64,000 nucleotides of DNA from Sesamum alatum (taxonomy: Eukaryota > Streptophyta > Magnoliopsida > Lamiales > Pedaliaceae): assembly GCA_034509735.1 (NCBI GenBank), contig JACGWO010000007.1, positions 22,906,046 through 22,970,045 of the forward strand, read 5' to 3'. Shown piece after piece: positions 11,901 to 22,797 of the stretch. Positions within the stretch are counted from its first letter, which is position 1; each line of letters starts with the position of its first letter. The translations under genes were made by a program, and so were the position numbers. The notes beneath the pieces are model-generated. The model was not told the origin of the DNA. It was given only the letters and a program-made list of their open reading frames with translations, and ran no database searches.

Positions 11901-13023
11901 ATAATAAACTTTCTGTAATTCTATAACAATACGATCACTAACTACTAAGGTGGCGGATCCTACTGTTTCTGCTGAGATGGCCTTGCCATTTCCAAGCTTT
12001 AGGACCATATCTGCGCTACTCAGTTTTCTACTTCTTTTCAGCACCTGCAAATCATTGCAAATGTGAGCTCAACAGTCGGTATCTAATACCCAAAAAGGTA
12101 GTGTTAGTAACCATATTAACCTCAATCACAAAGATACCTTGCTTGGAGAGGAGTTTGGGGCAATCCCTCTTCCAATGCCTTTCTCACGGCAATGAATACA
12201 TATGTCATATGCCCTCGACTGTTGCTTTGAGTCAACCTTTCCTTTTCCTTTGCCTTTCCCGACTTTGGCAATATGAACACTCTTAGTGTTGGTATCTGCT
12301 TTGACGGCTTTTCCCTTTCCCTTCTTCCTTCTCCAACGTCCGGCGTCCTTGCCTTTCGTTTTTGGAAGTCGAAGCATCTCCAAATAATACCGTTGGCGCA
12401 GATTTTTTGGTCGTTGCCTCGTATTGCACCAACACATTGATTAACTCATGAATGCCCTTCTCAAGTGTATTCATGTTGTAGTTAACCATGAATTGGTCGA
12501 AGGAGGGTGGGAGAGACTGAAGGATCACATCAATGTACGTCTCGTTATCGAGCCCTGCTTTGAGGTCTTCGAGCTTTTCCACCAAGGTAAGCATCTTGAC
12601 CCCATGCTCTTGTACAAAGGACCCTTCGGTCATTTTAGTTCCAAAGAACCCCTTCGTTGCGACATACCTAGTATGCCGGTCCGGGACTGCATAATAATCC
12701 TTCAGGCGAGCCATAATGGAAGGGACATCGTCTAGCCTTTCATACTGCTTCTGAATCTCATTCATCATAGAGGCAAGTATGACGCTACGGACTCTCCAGT
12801 TATCCTTATGCCAAGTCTCGAACGTCTCACGTTCTTCTGGCGTGGATCCTTCCGACAAGGTCCTAGAAAACGGCTCGTCCATGACATAGCCTTGGTTCTC
12901 GTAATCGAGGACTATCCTCAGATTGAGCAACCAGTCGTTGTAATTGGTTCCATTAAACTTGTTGGTCTCAAGTATGGTTGATAATGGGTTCTTAGATATT
13001 TTAAACCTACATTTAAAGAACAA
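8959..13023 (-). pseudogene. copy B gag-pol polyprotein, heavily broken
   Basis: The copia order is preserved but spread over at least nine frame fragments. They are gag (13023-12283), a fragment reading through the zinc-knuckle region in another frame (12437-12126), the protease-to-integrase linker (12050-11748), integrase HHCC and core (11648-11160), integrase C-terminus (11212-10506), the RT start (10549-10307), the RT YVDD region (9952-9668) and RNase H (9477-8959). The usual start codon is ATA (ISKNPL), so initiation is lost unless an upstream in-frame ATG at 13023 serves. After the protease active site there is a TGA where F has an Arg codon; copy D has the same change. It is non-functional. 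Confidence 0.93.
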
Positions 13024-13762
13024 AAACTACTATCAGCAGAATTTAAAAGATAAAAGTTTTAATAAAAATTAAACGCTTGGACTTTAGTCATTTAATGCTC
13101 CCACTATTTATACGAAAACACGACACTCTCAAACGTTGTTTTCGGAAAAACCCTTTCCTAGTGGGCTTGGGATCCACAACGATTTTCCCCATACCCCGCT
13201 TTTACGATTCGTATGGGAAGACCTGTGGGAGGTATACCATACCATTCTCGTTCCACGAGATTCCCGAGATAATTGCCTCACCCTTGCACGTGATCCCGAG
13301 GACTCCAAGAGAATCACGTTATTTGGGCGTTAGACCCGACCCAATCAACCGATTCATAGACCTACTGCTACCTCCACGACTCGTGAGACAGGTAACAACA
13401 GTCTACTCCTCGTTCATGACAAAGCGCAACTTCTTTTAAGCATGATAGTCGTACCACGACTCGTGAGACCACGCTATCGACCTAAATTAGCTTCCTCACT
13501 TTGCCATGGATGGAAGGCATGGACGAACTCCTAGAGTCCAAGTCTATTTATCAAGGGTCTAATATTTTGAACTTTGGTCCAACCAAGTGAGAGTTGAAAA
13601 TGACCGAGATCCCATACATACATACATACATAATGCATAATTTAAAGTTTGCATCCCATAGCAATAATATGATAAATAAACCATTCATTCACCATAAAAG
13701 CCACATGCAAAATTAAAGCGTAACACGCCCCTGTTCGATGATCACAAGCCCGAATCCTATGC

Positions 13763-13786
13763 GATCCACTGAGCCCGCAGTGGATC
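13763..13786 (-). other. leader hairpin of copy B with 9-bp stem
   Basis: GATCCACTG and CAGTGGATC pair around the loop AGCCCG. K keeps an 8-bp version (62257-62278) and D a 6-bp version (47128-47145). C keeps the arms with one mismatch. F has lost the left arm in a short deletion. Confidence 0.6.
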
Positions 13787-14519
13787 TATGGTCAATCTAG
13801 GGTTGGTCCTACACTATTACATTTAATAGCAACCTAATAAACATGCTGATGGGCCTTGGTCTCTTTTCTCCTTCAAATCTTCATGGAACGCCTTGGATTC
13901 TCCATTCCGGGCTCTCCATTTGGACCATCCTTCATCTCCACCAATAACATAAAATAAAATTCCTCACTCCTACACTACTCTCATTACATATTTAAAAAGA
14001 AACCCCAGCGAAAACTCGGGGGGAGTACAATAGGAGGGAGATAGAATGCCTTATTATTCCAAGGCAACTAGAAAAGGAGGTGTATAATAAGAGGGAGACA
14101 GAATGCCTTATTATTCCTAGGCAACTAGAAAAGGAGGAGGAGAAAATAAAAGAGGCATACAGGCCGAACATAAATTTAAACCATACATTCGGTCTAGGGC
14201 TTGTGATCATCCGTTCTCAATTAACGCACATAATTACATGATATCCAATGACATAAACATATGCATATAATCCATGATATCCAATCACATCATCCCATGA
14301 TAAAAAACGAGAAAACGAGTTATGGTATAACATTGGCAATTTCCTTTCTCGTTTAGGAAAACCTTTCCTCATTATTTGAAAGTGAATGAAACACAGGTAT
14401 TCCAAATCCAATACAATAACTTTCCAAATAATGTTTTTAAGAAAACATGCAAAATAAATAAAATCAATTTTTTAGAATTTATCCAAAAAATTAAATAACA
14501 AGAAAAAACATAAACGAAC

Positions 14520-15055
14520 TACTGGCCGCTGCCTCCGGCGGCGCCTGCCGGCACACGCTGGCCAATAGGCCTGGCCTGTTGTCCACGCGTGCGCAGCGCA
14601 CGCTTGGCCGGGCGCGCATGCATAGGCCCTTGCCTGCTCGCGCGCGCGCCTGGTCGTGCTGTGTCACGCGCAGGCTCCTCTGCCCGAGCACGCCACCTTG
14701 CCGTGCCGCCTGCATGCGCATCCTGCGCGATGCCTGCGCGTGCACATGCGCATCGGGCGTGCCTGCTGGGCGCGCGCGAGCAGACCCCGTTGTCTGCCTG
14801 CGTGCGCGCGCGGCCTGCCTGGCCGCGCGAGCACCCTTGACGCGCTGGCATGGCGCGCGCCCGGCCACGCGTCTGTGCTCAGCGTCTGGCTGCGCACATG
14901 CCGGCCGCAAATCCGCGCGCGCTGTGTGCGCCTTGCGGGGCTGCTGCGCGCAGGCTCCTCTGCCTGCGCGCGCGCCTCGCTTGAGCGCACTGCGTGGGTG
15001 GTCAGCCGCCGGCTGGCCGCGCGCGACGTTTTCTTTCGTTTTATTCTTCTGCCTC
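14520..15055. repeat. GC-rich island in copy B leader
   Basis: About 530 bases of GCGCGC-rich sequence occupy the same position as the island of A. Individual stretches resemble A (for example GTCGCGCGCAGGCTCC-like motifs), but the overall sequence differs. Long frames on both strands encode only Arg/Ala/Cys-rich low-complexity peptides. Confidence 0.8.
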
Positions 15056-15224
15056 CGTTTTTCAAGAAAAACAAGAATACCAACAACACTAACAACTCAT
15101 ACACGATTAAAGACAAGAAAACGATATTCTTGATAATTAAAACATCGAGAAACATATAAATCATGCCATACACGTTTTCATTCTTAAAAGACACGTTAAA
15201 CGCTAGGCCTATACACCGAACCGG

Positions 15225-15236
15225 ACACTTATACCA
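15225..15236 (-). other. degenerate primer-binding site of copy B
   Basis: On minus this reads TGGTATAAGTGT, a decayed form of TGGTATCAGAGC, one base inside the 5' LTR. The conserved CTAGGCCTATACACCGAACC block lies just beside it. Confidence 0.8.
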
Positions 15237-15237
15237 C

Positions 15238-17173
15238 TGTAAGCCTAGCAAAGGCGCACGGATCGGCCCGGGAATAGCGCGAATGTGGAAGCGCGGTATA
15301 AATTTAAATTGCAATAATTAAAACATGCCATAAACAATAATAAAATAAAGACATTGAAGGAGTGTTCCCTTGAATCTCCCGGGCATTCAGTGTATCTCAT
15401 GAGTAAAACATATAAAGAATTCATGGAGGCCATAGGGTTGAAAAAGGAGACAAAAACGTTAAATCGAAACCCACCCGATTGTTGTTTTGTCTTCAAACCG
15501 CTACTCACGTTGTTCCCCGTTTTGCTGCAAGATCTCGAGTTTGAGACCCTCTAATTCGTACTCGCAATCCGCCCACGTATCTTGATCCTCGTTCTAGTGA
15601 AAGAACAAGTGTATATTATATTTGGAGAGGACGGATTGATCAAACGCTAATATTTAACGAGATCAACCCGCCTTTAAGTTTATTTGTATAACACAAAAGA
15701 ACAAGATAGTATCTAGGGAAATAGGGAAGAGAGAGAGGCCGACGCGGTGATGGTGTGTGTGTGTGTATTTTGAGTTTCATCATCTCTTCCAAAGTGAAGA
15801 GTTAGGAATATTTATAGAGCAGGAATCCTATTCCTCTTCTAATTCCAACTATTTGGAAGACTCCTCTTGGAATAGGTCAAATCCTAGTCAATTTCTAACT
15901 TCTTGGTCAAACCAATCCTAGCCATTGATTTCCCTCTTCAATCTCAACCATTCATTAATTTATGGAGTATTTAAATCTAATTAAATAATCCAAAGGGCAA
16001 TAAATAAATATAAATATTTATTTTCAGCCCATTAAATTAATTTCCATTAAATCTAATTTATTAGATAAATTCCTTAAATCTAATAAAAGGAATTAATTTC
16101 TCAAGATAAGAAAGACCCGATTAAATCTAATTTAATCCTTCCATCTCTTTCCAAATATTTAATTCCAAATTAAATACGTTATGTGTGCGGATTGTGTGTG
16201 ACTCTTTAGGTTCACCTTCAGCTAGACTTGGTCGGATTCCTAGAATCCACCCGTCATCATGGGTCGCCGTCTAGCAATGGTCTATGGCACAAGAGACTAG
16301 GTGAATATGCGTGGGGATGAACATTTAGGCTCTACAGTACATCTATCCTTCTGTCTACGGTCTCACCACTTAGGGTCTAGGGCACGGATATATAGGTACC
16401 CATCTTGGACCTAAGTGACGGTCTGTCCTATACCAAACGCCGCAGGGAATCATTCCATTCTATTCACTTACTGTGGCCACAAATGTTAGGGACAAGACAC
16501 AGAGTATAGTGAGACACTACTGTCAATGCTCTTGATAGGAGATAGATCCCTTCTTGGAAACTACTGTCACGTTGCACACTGTGGCTGTACTAGATATGGC
16601 TTATGACTACTCAACTATATTTTGGCAATGTCTCACCATACCTAAGATACAGTCATGATGTACAGGTAAACTCAGCAAGTCATCAAGTCAAAGGATTGAC
16701 CTGTACCGTTAGAACCGGGAACTCACGTCATACCTAGTCGACCCTACTCAAGGTCCTCCGTAAGACGGTTCCAGTGAGTCACTTTAGTCAATCGCTCCCC
16801 AGCAAGCTGACCCACTAACACTGCATAGACGACCCTCGTCACCCGTCGATGAAATACGACAGCAAATGCTTAGTGCAAGTCTCAAGTGGATTCTCGATAC
16901 CCATTGACTTGGTGATTTTCAGACTGATTCGGCGAAATTGATTTCATGAACCTACCTCCAAGCGCTGTCCCAGTCCCCAAAATGTGATCTCAGTCTGTGG
17001 GCTTTGTTTGTGTAGTTAACAGTTATAAAGCAGTAAAAGTGAACACAGACAAACTATGAGCCAGATGAATTTCACTTTCTTATTCATCAAGGTTTTTTTA
17101 AAACTTTGAAATTGTTCAGACATAGCTTACAATTCGCCTAACAAGATTGACTTCATGGTCACCTATTCTAACA
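15238..17173 (-). repeat. 5' LTR of copy B
   Basis: This 1936-base LTR aligns with 6986-8942. The start on minus is TGTTAGAATAGGTGACC. The stem-loop near 15353-15373 has one mismatch. The TATA-like site is near 15806. The flanking TAGAC duplication follows at 17174-17178. Confidence 0.93.
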
Positions 17174-17545
17174 TAGACGTCCAACGTCTATCGCGATGAA
17201 ACACGACACTTATCCAATGAATGCAATCCTTAGTTCAAGTCTCTATAGGACCCTCGATGCCCTATCTCGAGGTCCTCGACTTAGAACGTTTCAGACCAAC
17301 CCTCAGAAGTTGGTTTCATAGTTTCCATCCAATGCGCAGCCCAACTACATGGGTTATCCAATTAGTTTGTGGGCATTTGTTGTGACGTTAAAATGCCGTT
17401 TAACGTAATTAGTAAGCACACCAAACATATACTGCCAAGGATGAATACTTACTATATTCATCGAGTCAATATTACTTTAATAAAGATTGCTAAATAGAAC
17501 CCAAAACCGCCAATCCAATTGGCTTTTTGATCACCTATTCTAATA
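17174..17545 (-). repeat. LTR G fragment, right part
   Basis: This continues the LTR interrupted by copy B, from the TAGAC duplication to the LTR end, here decayed to CACCTATTCTAATA. No PPT follows, so G was a solo LTR or a 5' LTR. It resembles the LTRs of E and C. Confidence 0.82.
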
Positions 17546-18003
17546 TCATGCGTGCGGATACATACATAATGCTCTAAACAATCGTAGGAAACACTTTTTA
17601 CTTTCAGTCTTTATCATTAACTGATACATGATTCATTTCTGGCTATAGTTATGTTCGCTCAGCTTATTAAACACAAAAATACACTAGAATTACATCTAGT
17701 AAACTCTTGGTTGCCATCATCTTAACTTAGTACATTCGCGCAACATCAAACTCCTTTAAACAAATTTAGACACTGATGCACTTTTATCTTTGTTTGATCA
17801 AGGGCTTGGTGAATCTTACTAATCAATCAAATGTGCGAAAACATGCCTAATACTCCACACAATCATAGGAAAGACCTAGTGTTTCCAGTCCTTATCATTG
17901 ACTGATATATGATTCATTTCTGGCTATAGTTATTTTCGTATCGACTCTAATAATCAAGGTTAAAGCTACACTTCAATTATACGACTATGACACCATCTTA
18001 TTC
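17546..18003. other. unassigned stretch with a duplicated module of about 110 bases
   Basis: No gene is seen. Two similar segments, 17553-17655 and 17832-17940, share TTATCATT(A/G)ACTGATA and GATTCATTTCTGGCTATAG, about 279 bases apart. On the minus strand a short stretch between them (about 17830-17760) vaguely resembles the C-terminal end of a copia pol, but stops interrupt it and I do not rely on it. It may be target DNA or a relic of another retroelement. Confidence 0.45.
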
Positions 18004-19009
18004 TGTAAGAATAGGTGACCAGAAAGCCAATAGGTTTGGTATTTTGTAACCTATTTGACAACTTGATATAATGTAATATTATGTAATGAATAACATGAGT
18101 GTTCATTACAATTGGTACTTTCTTTGTTGTGCTCAATTTCATATGTTTAAATGTTGTTTTACATATATCACAACAAAATCACAGACCACGGTTAACAACT
18201 CATGCAGTTGTGCCACTCATTGGATGGTGGTTATGAAACCAACTGATAGTGGGTTGGGTCTGAAATATTCCAAGTCGAGGACCTCGAGACAGGCATTGAG
18301 AGTCCTATAGAGACTTGCACTAAGAGTCGTATTCATTATATGAGTGCCGTGTTTCATCAGCGACAGGCGTGGGACGCCTATACGATCTTGGTGTGTTGGT
18401 CGACTGGGGTCGAGCTGACTGAACTGACTTGTGGGGATCATCATATGGAAGCCTTAGATGCTTGGTTGGTATGATTGAATTTTCCCGGTTCTGATAGTAC
18501 GGGAGTAGTCCTCAAACTTGAGGAACCATGACAGTCACATACACACGATGGCTGTATCTTAGATCTGGCGAGAGGTGGTCATCCTGTAAGATCATCATTA
18601 TAAGCTTTGTCCAGTGCAGTCAGAATGTGTAGCAAGGACGGTGGGTTTCAACAAGAGGATCCATCCCCTGTCAGTATGTGACAGAGGTATCTCCTATACA
18701 CTCGGAGACACTTTCACGCTGCTTAAACCTGTGGCCACAGTGGTTGATCGAACAGGAAATGGTTTCCTGTGTAGATGTAATGAGGTATGCGTAGTCTCGA
18801 TATTAAGAATAGACGCCCAGTCAAGGATGGGAACCGACGCCTAATTTCATACACTAGACTAAGGTCGGGAGATGGTAGACGGAAGGACCGTACCCGTACA
18901 GAATCGGCGCCTAAATGTTCACGCTAATATTCACCTAGTCTCTAGTGCCATGGACCGTTGCTAGACGGCCACCCATGGTAACGGGCTCTTGTTGGACGCA
19001 TGCCTAAGT
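18004..19009 (+). repeat. LTR fragment P, plus orientation, truncated
   Basis: It begins TGTAAGAATAGGTGACC, a variant of the family LTR start, and matches the first kilobase of C/E-type LTRs. It includes the conserved CCATGG...CCATGG U3 block near 18950-18980. Similarity stops at about 19009, shortly before the block that precedes the promoter. The rest is missing, replaced by unrelated AT-rich DNA. Confidence 0.85.
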
Positions 19010-20117
19010 CGGCTTATTTGTATTTATATTACAAAAAATATAAATAAATATAAGTGTACCGTAGGAAGCGGTACATTTATATTTTTATGTTTGGTCGCTA
19101 GTTGAACTAGCGGCCGACCTTTTATTTTATTTTTATTAAAAAAAATGACACAGGCTTGTGAGCCTGGGTCACGACCAAGGGTCGCTATCAGCCTGAGTCA
19201 CGACCAAGGGTCGCTATCTGTATTAGTCACCCTTGGTCAATAATTGGGCTTCTAGTTTTTTTTTTCAAATTTTGTTAATTTTATTTAATTATATTAATTA
19301 TAATAAAGTAATTTAATTGCAATTATTAAATTAATAAAATAATTAAATAAAAATATACAATTAAATTAAATTAATTTATTTAATTGTATGCTTGTACTTA
19401 ATTATTTTATTAATTTACTAATTATAATTTTAATTAATAATTTACTATAGGGCATTGTAATTATACAACTTTATATAATTAATTTGTAATAACTAATCAA
19501 TTTAAAAATTTACATGAAAAAAAATAAAAGTACAAAAATTTAATAATGTCCGTCGGTTTTATAATTATGCTTTTGTCGCTATTCTCTAGGTCATCGCCAA
19601 AGTGCGTGTGGAAATAAACAATTATATTTAGAATAAAATATTTTTATGAGATACCACACCATCATTTACCAGGACGTTGCTTGTCCAGGTTGGTACCAAT
19701 ACCAACGACATACTTATAAGACTGATGATCATTATCATAATTTATAATTATTACCAATTTTATATTTTTGTATTAATTTGATAATATAGTTGTTAATATT
19801 TATTATTTTTTAGTCCGCAGCCCATAAATTTGTAACCAATAATGAATTTTCTTCTAGTAGGTGATAAAAGAAAAAAACCTCGACACCAATGACAAAACTT
19901 ATTAAATATAATTTTAAATTTTAAATTTTAAAATAATAATTAATTAATATTAATTATTAAGTATCTATAATTAATTACTAATTATTATTTTATAACCTTA
20001 ATTAATAATTAATAAACAATTAAATTAAAAACAAATAAAAAAAAAAACAAAAAAAAGAAGGAATCGTGAGCTGGGCTCGCGACATATACCGTCGACGCAA
20101 CCCACTTTGTAAAAAAG
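19010..20117. other. AT-rich segment with nested palindromes, possible DNA-transposon relic
   Basis: It is unlike the LTRs on both sides. AT-rich filler is punctuated by short GC-richer palindromes: AAGTGTACCG...CGGTACATTT (about 19052-19080), GGTCGCTAGTT/AACTAGCGGCCGACC (about 19094-19120), CCAGGACG...TGTCCAGG (about 19670-19690) and GTTGGTACCAATACCAAC. Motifs such as GTCCGTCGGTTTTA, GTCGCTATT and ACCGTCGACGC resemble subterminal repeats of plant CACTA elements. No CACTA terminus pair or transposase is visible, so the class is a guess. Confidence 0.4.
19161..19218. repeat. two tandem 29-base repeats
   Basis: The units at 19161-19189 and 19190-19218 differ at one base and end in CGACCAAGGGTCGCTATC. 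An inverted partner, CCCTTGGTC, follows near 19230, so the cluster can fold back. Confidence 0.85.
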
Positions 20118-21957
20118 CACTATGAATTAGTGTACCTTGAAATGTTTTTGTTCAATATTCTCTAAGAAGTATGAACACTCAAGAGAGAATTTTCAGAGAG
20201 TTTTTGGCCTCAGATCTCCAACAAAAATCAATCAAGTTAGTAAGTAAAATGTCTAGTAAAGTTGTTTTGTGTATGTAGAATGTAGAGTTCAAAAAACCAC
20301 TTACATAAGTAACCTCCAAGGCAACTTCCACATACACACACTTCTAGCACATCCACTACACATGGTAGCAAGAGAAAACCACCCAGAAAAGAGCTAATTT
20401 TCTTGCATCTCATGTACACATGTGGAGGAATGAAACTCCTCCTTAACTAGCTTCAACTTGCATGAAAAATGGACTTGGATCTTTATGGTTTTGGACTTGT
20501 ATTTAATCAAATTAAATAAAGTCCAAACATGTATCTGTTGGGCATTAATTAATCTAATTAATTTAAATCCAATTGAAACCCAATTATTTATTTATCCAAT
20601 AAATAAACACAAGTCCAAATTAAGAATAATTGATCCAATCAACTGTTCTAGCCAAAATCTGATAAATTAATCCAATTAATTTAAAGGTTCTTAGTAAAAA
20701 ATTAACTAATCCAATTAATTAATCTTGGACCATCCATCAAATGTATTTCCCAATAAATGATCCAATCATTTATTTTCTCTCTTGAATAAATTTAATCTGA
20801 TTAAATTTATTCGCTTCTTCTAGAGTTAATTCCAAATTAACTCCACCAAATCCAAAGTGATTTGTGTGTGACTCATTAGGTTCACCGTCAGTTAAACTTG
20901 GGCTTGACTCCAATACAATTGGTCAATTCAATTCAATTTAATTAATTATTTTCCAATTAACCATTAATAGAAAAAATGCTCGTCATCATGGGTGGTCGTC
21001 TAGCAACGATCCATGGTACTAGAGACTAGGTGAATATTGGCATGAACATTTAGGCTCCCGAGTACCATACGAGTACGGTCCTTCTACCATCCGTCTCCCG
21101 GTCTAAGTCTAAGGCATGGAATTGGGCGTCGGTTCCCATCTTGGACTAGACAAATATGCTCAATAACTCGAGACATGTTTGCTCTATTGATCGACGTAGG
21201 AAACCATTCCCTACTCCACCAATTGCTGTGGCCACAGATTTAAAGAGCTTAAACCGTCTCAGAGTGCATCGGAGACTCGACTGTCATATACTAACAGGTG
21301 ACGGATCCTATCTTGGAATTCATCGTCCTCAGTGCATATTCCGACTGTACTGGATAAGGCTTATGATGAACGTATCACAGATACAGACATCTGTTGCCAG
21401 ACCCTAGATATATCCTTCATATGCATGTGACTGCCATGATTCCTTAAGTACGAGGACTAATCTCATACTATCGGAGCTAGGAATTCCAGTCATACGGGCC
21501 AAGCATCCAAGGCTTCCATATGACGATTCCCGCGAGTCAGTTCAATCAGTTGCACCCTTGTCAACTAACCCACTAATATTGCATAGAAGTCCAACGTCTA
21601 TCACCGATGAAATACGACACTCATCTAATAAATGCAATCCTTAGTGCAAGTCTCTATAGGACCCTCGATGCCCTGTCTCGAGGTTCTCGACTTGGAACAT
21701 TTCAGACCAACCCTCAGAAAGTTGGTTTCATAGCTGCCATCCAATGCGCAGCCCACCTACATGGTTATCAAATTGATCTGTGGGCATTTGTTGTGATGTT
21801 AAAACGTCGTTTAACGTAATCAGTAAGCATAACAAACACATAATTCCACGGATGAATACGTACTATTTTCATCAAGTCAATATTACTTTAATAAAGATTG
21901 TTAAACAGTACCCAAAACCGCCAATCCAATTTGGATTTCTGGTCACCTATTCTAACA
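20118..21957 (-). repeat. 3' LTR of copy E, truncated at its outer end
   Basis: It ends on plus with GGTCACCTATTCTAACA followed by a PPT. It resembles C's LTR, sharing CACTATGAATTAGTG at about 20128 (49858 in C). About 400 bases corresponding to the 3' end of the LTR are missing. The left boundary is approximate because the adjoining AT-rich DNA hides it. Confidence 0.8.
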
Positions 21958-22797
21958 ATCTCCCACTTGACCTAAAGCCAATCACCCACGTTGCTCAGAC
22001 TTATCTGAGCATGAGTAACCTGTGATATTCGGCTCGATCTCACGGGTATACCTTATTTATGCCAAGATGATGCGGTCCAACCGCACGTCACCTCTTCATA
22101 AACATAATTAAAATGCAGAAAATACTTGGTACTGTCTAAGAATTTTCTTGGATCCGTGATGAGATCTCGATCCTATAGCTTGCGCTACAGCCATGTTGTT
22201 ATTCTCCAAGGTAACTACTGGCTTGATTGTGCTAGGCACCACACCCAACTATTGGATGTAATTTTTCATCCAAATCACTTAGTAGAGCAACTTCTAAAGT
22301 TGCCATACATTCAACTTTCATGGTCCATCGTGATATCCCGCTTGAAACCTTTTCGAGCCACCACCTTACCATTAAGCCTGAGTATATGTTCATACTAGAA
22401 CGTGCATCAAGAACTTCTTTAATCCTTATTCAGGTATTAAAGACTGTTCTCAACAACAGTCTACTGCCTCCTCGGTACACACCCGATTTATGTCGTCATG
22501 CCCAAAGCATACACAACATCAGGTCCAATGCACCAAACAACATATCCATGCTGCCTACGATAAAGACGTAGGGGATGTCAAACATCTAAGCTTCCTCATT
22601 AGTCAACCCTGATTGATTCTTGGACAACTTAAACTTATATATAGGAATCCAATTCCTTTCATGGAGAATTGCGTGAACGACATCCGTGTTTCAGTATTTC
22701 CTAACATCTTAAATTCATTCCAAATGAATAAGATGTTACACACTTTAAACACTGGGAATACACTAAACTCCCACTGACCCTCAAGCTCGTACTGATC
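21958..22797 (-). pseudogene. copy E RNase H/RT remnant
   Basis: It follows the PPT (21959-21968). On minus, short stretches match RNase H and RT of the family in broken frames; for example plus-strand GTGCTAGGCACCACACCCAA near 22229 corresponds to the ELGVVPSI region. Copy F inserts at TGATC (22793-22797). Confidence 0.75.

Larger units (their letters stand above)
13024..15224 (-). other. copy B untranslated leader
   Basis: This 2.2 kb leader is collinear with that of copy A. It contains the palindrome pair CACGACTCGTG (13375-13385 and 13455-13465, 80 apart), a weakened TTTGGT-CCA-ACCAAG hairpin (13573-13587), and a perfect 9-bp hairpin at 13763-13786. A 50-55 base duplication with GAGGGAGA...CCTTATTATTCC copies lies near 14030-14140. 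There is no conserved ORF. Confidence 0.75.
6986..17173 (-). mobile_element. complete but decayed Ty1/copia retrotransposon copy B
   Basis: This is a 10,188-base element with both LTRs, PPT, pol remnants, leader and PBS. It is flanked by a 5-base target duplication, TAGAC (6981-6985 and 17174-17178). It inserted into LTR G, whose two halves rejoin when B and one duplication copy are removed. The two LTRs differ by many substitutions and a 14-base deletion near 7027 in the 3' copy, so B is older than F. Confidence 0.96.

Noticed and set aside
14491..15314. Frames of up to 216 codons in copy B's GC island
   Set aside because: Same composition effect; one reading runs on through the PBS and into the LTR, which no real protein would do.
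17760..17830. Possible C-terminal end of another copia pol on the minus strand
   Set aside because: Only a faint resemblance over some 25 codons with stops on both sides; it cannot be supported without a search.
20128..20142. CACTATGAATTAGTG palindrome as a CACTA transposon terminus
   Set aside because: The same palindrome is found in copy C's LTR at 49858, so it is ordinary LTR sequence.
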